This document shows positions 4,419 to 5,207 of a stretch of 5,207 bases of DNA, one piece after another; position 1 is the stretch's first letter, and each line of letters starts with the position of its first letter. The position numbers and the translations under genes are program-made. The notes beneath the pieces are model-generated. The model was not told the origin of the DNA, did no database searches, and saw nothing but the letters and a program-made list of their open reading frames with translations. This stretch comes from Haloferacaceae archaeon (GTDB taxonomy: Archaea; Halobacteriota; Halobacteria; Halobacteriales; Haloferacaceae): assembly GCA_018609965.1 (NCBI GenBank), contig JAHENP010000298.1:1-5207 (forward strand). The letters are read 5' to 3'.

Positions 4419-5207
4419 ATGGTCCCAGAGAAGGGACGCAACGCCTACACGGCGTTACGGCGTGAGCTAGACGGCGAGCCGTTGGAGGCGGCGTGGCTCC
4501 GCGAGGTGATCGACGAGCGGGGGAAACGCGCGGCCAAGACCGGCGCCGGCTACGAGGACGTGCGCGAGCAGGTCGCGTTCGTCAACGACATCTCCACGAC
4601 CGCCGACGGGAGCACACTCCAGTTGGGGTTCCGGGACTACGGCCGGCTGAACCCGCGGCCGGTGTTCGAGGCCGCCGAGCTGACGACCCGCCGGGTGGAG
4701 GGGTACGAGTCGCCCGCAGACGCCTACCGCGGCGGGGCAAGTCGGTTCTACGCCGGCTACGACGAACTGTTAGAGGGGCTACTGGCAGACGACGACCGGC
4801 GGCTCGGCGGGTTCGAGGAGACAGTCACCACGGCGATGGAGACGTACGGCTACGAGCGGGTGGACGCGTTGGGCGACCCGGTGCAGTGGGCCGCGATGGC
4901 GCGTGAGGGGTCGGTGCCGGCACAGCCGACGGTCGTGCTCGTCCCGTCGGGGTTCGAACGGCTCGGGCGGGCGCTCGCACGGCGGGCGTTCGAACGGGTC
5001 AAGCGCGTGGAGACGTACGCGAGCTACGCCCAGCGGCGCGACGTTCCGTTCGAGGACGAAGAACAACTCCTCGCCGACGCGCCCGAGAGCGTGGCGGGGA
5101 TCTACATGACCGTCTCCGGATCGACGGCCGCCGAGTACGGGCTCGGCGTCGAGCCGGTCGAGGGAGGCGTGAGCAGACTCGGAGTGTTCGAGACAGACAG
5201 CATGACA
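4419..5207 (+). CDS. Unrecognised haloarchaeal-type protein, 3' end cut by window edge
   Basis: A 263-codon frame that stays open to the window edge. GC-rich third positions, an acidic balanced composition and the absence of stops support real coding. I do not recognise the family. The protein looks soluble: no signal peptide, no membrane segment and no Cys in the visible part. Residues 1-60 are charged and helical (ALRRELDGEPLEAAWLREVI, then KTGAGYEDVREQVAFVNDIS). Residues 65-115 are Tyr/Arg/Gly-rich (QLGFRDYGRLNPRP, YRGGASRFYAGYDELL). Residues 170-178 form a hydrophobic strand ending in a Ser-Gly turn (PTVVLVPSG), followed by an amphipathic helix at 179-200 and a possible strand-loop GIYMTVSGS at 227-235. 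No nucleotide-binding or metal motif is clear. Four Leu codons end in A (TTA/CTA), slightly unlike the neighbours. ATG 4419 is preferred; GTG 4407 adds four residues. The frame is closed upstream by a stop at 4401-4403. No convincing TATA box. Confidence 0.75.
   Translation, partial: MVPEKGRNAYTALRRELDGEPLEAAWLREVIDERGKRAAKTGAGYEDVREQVAFVNDISTTADGSTLQLGFRDYGRLNPRPVFEAAELTTRRVEGYESPADAYRGGASRFYAGYDELLEGLLADDDRRLGGFEETVTTAMETYGYERVDALGDPVQWAAMAREGSVPAQPTVVLVPSGFERLGRALARRAFERVKRVETYASYAQRRDVPFEDEEQLLADAPESVAGIYMTVSGSTAAEYGLGVEPVEGGVSRLGVFETDSMT

Noticed and set aside
3434..4441. 335-codon minus-strand open frame across spt4, DUF359 and the intergenic element
   Set aside because: It lies opposite two certain genes, and its translation is rich in Arg/Ser/Cys/Pro with no acidic haloarchaeal character. 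High GC content makes long antisense frames common.

Overview
The window is chromosomal DNA from a halophilic archaeon (class Halobacteria). The evidence is a high GC content (by eye about two thirds), Asp/Glu-rich proteins, GTG starts, ATGA/GTGA/TGATG gene junctions, archaeal-type TATA boxes instead of bacterial -35/-10 promoters, and a set of purely archaeal information-processing proteins whose sequences look like haloarchaeal family members. The genus cannot be settled from what I can see.

Layout. Positions 1-777 (minus strand) hold the 5' two thirds or more of a NOG1-like GTPase gene, cut by the window edge. Positions 778-938 are a divergent promoter region with one TATA-like box for each direction. 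Positions 939-4027 (plus strand) form a tightly packed information-processing cluster: translation initiation factor aIF2 gamma, a PIN-domain protein, RNA polymerase subunit RpoE1 (Rpo7, E'), the transcription elongation factor Spt4 (RpoE2, E''), and a DUF359 protein of the GTP-dependent dephospho-CoA kinase family. The first two genes overlap by 4 nt, the last three are joined by a 1-nt overlap and a 1-nt gap, and a second promoter for rpoE1-spt4-DUF359 probably lies inside the 3' end of the PIN gene. Positions 4028-about 4320 contain no credible gene but are full of structure: a 16-bp GC hairpin, a purine-rich tract with repeated words, a hairpin followed by T5 and T6 runs, and a perfect 20-bp palindrome followed by an A-run. 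This looks like a terminator region combined with a type of haloarchaeal intergenic element I believe is dispersed in many genomes. From 4419 to the window edge (plus strand) runs an open, unrecognised coding region of at least 263 codons.

How the genes fit together. The cluster links translation initiation (aIF2 gamma delivers initiator Met-tRNA), transcription (RpoE1 stalk subunit and Spt4 elongation factor), probable RNA processing or decay (PIN nuclease) and coenzyme A synthesis (DUF359). As I recall, archaea commonly continue this cluster with the ribosomal protein genes rps24e and rps27ae. Here the order breaks after DUF359, and the structured element plus the unknown gene occupy that place. 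That 3' part (4028-5207) is the least explained and most interesting portion of the window; the rest is ordinary core genome.
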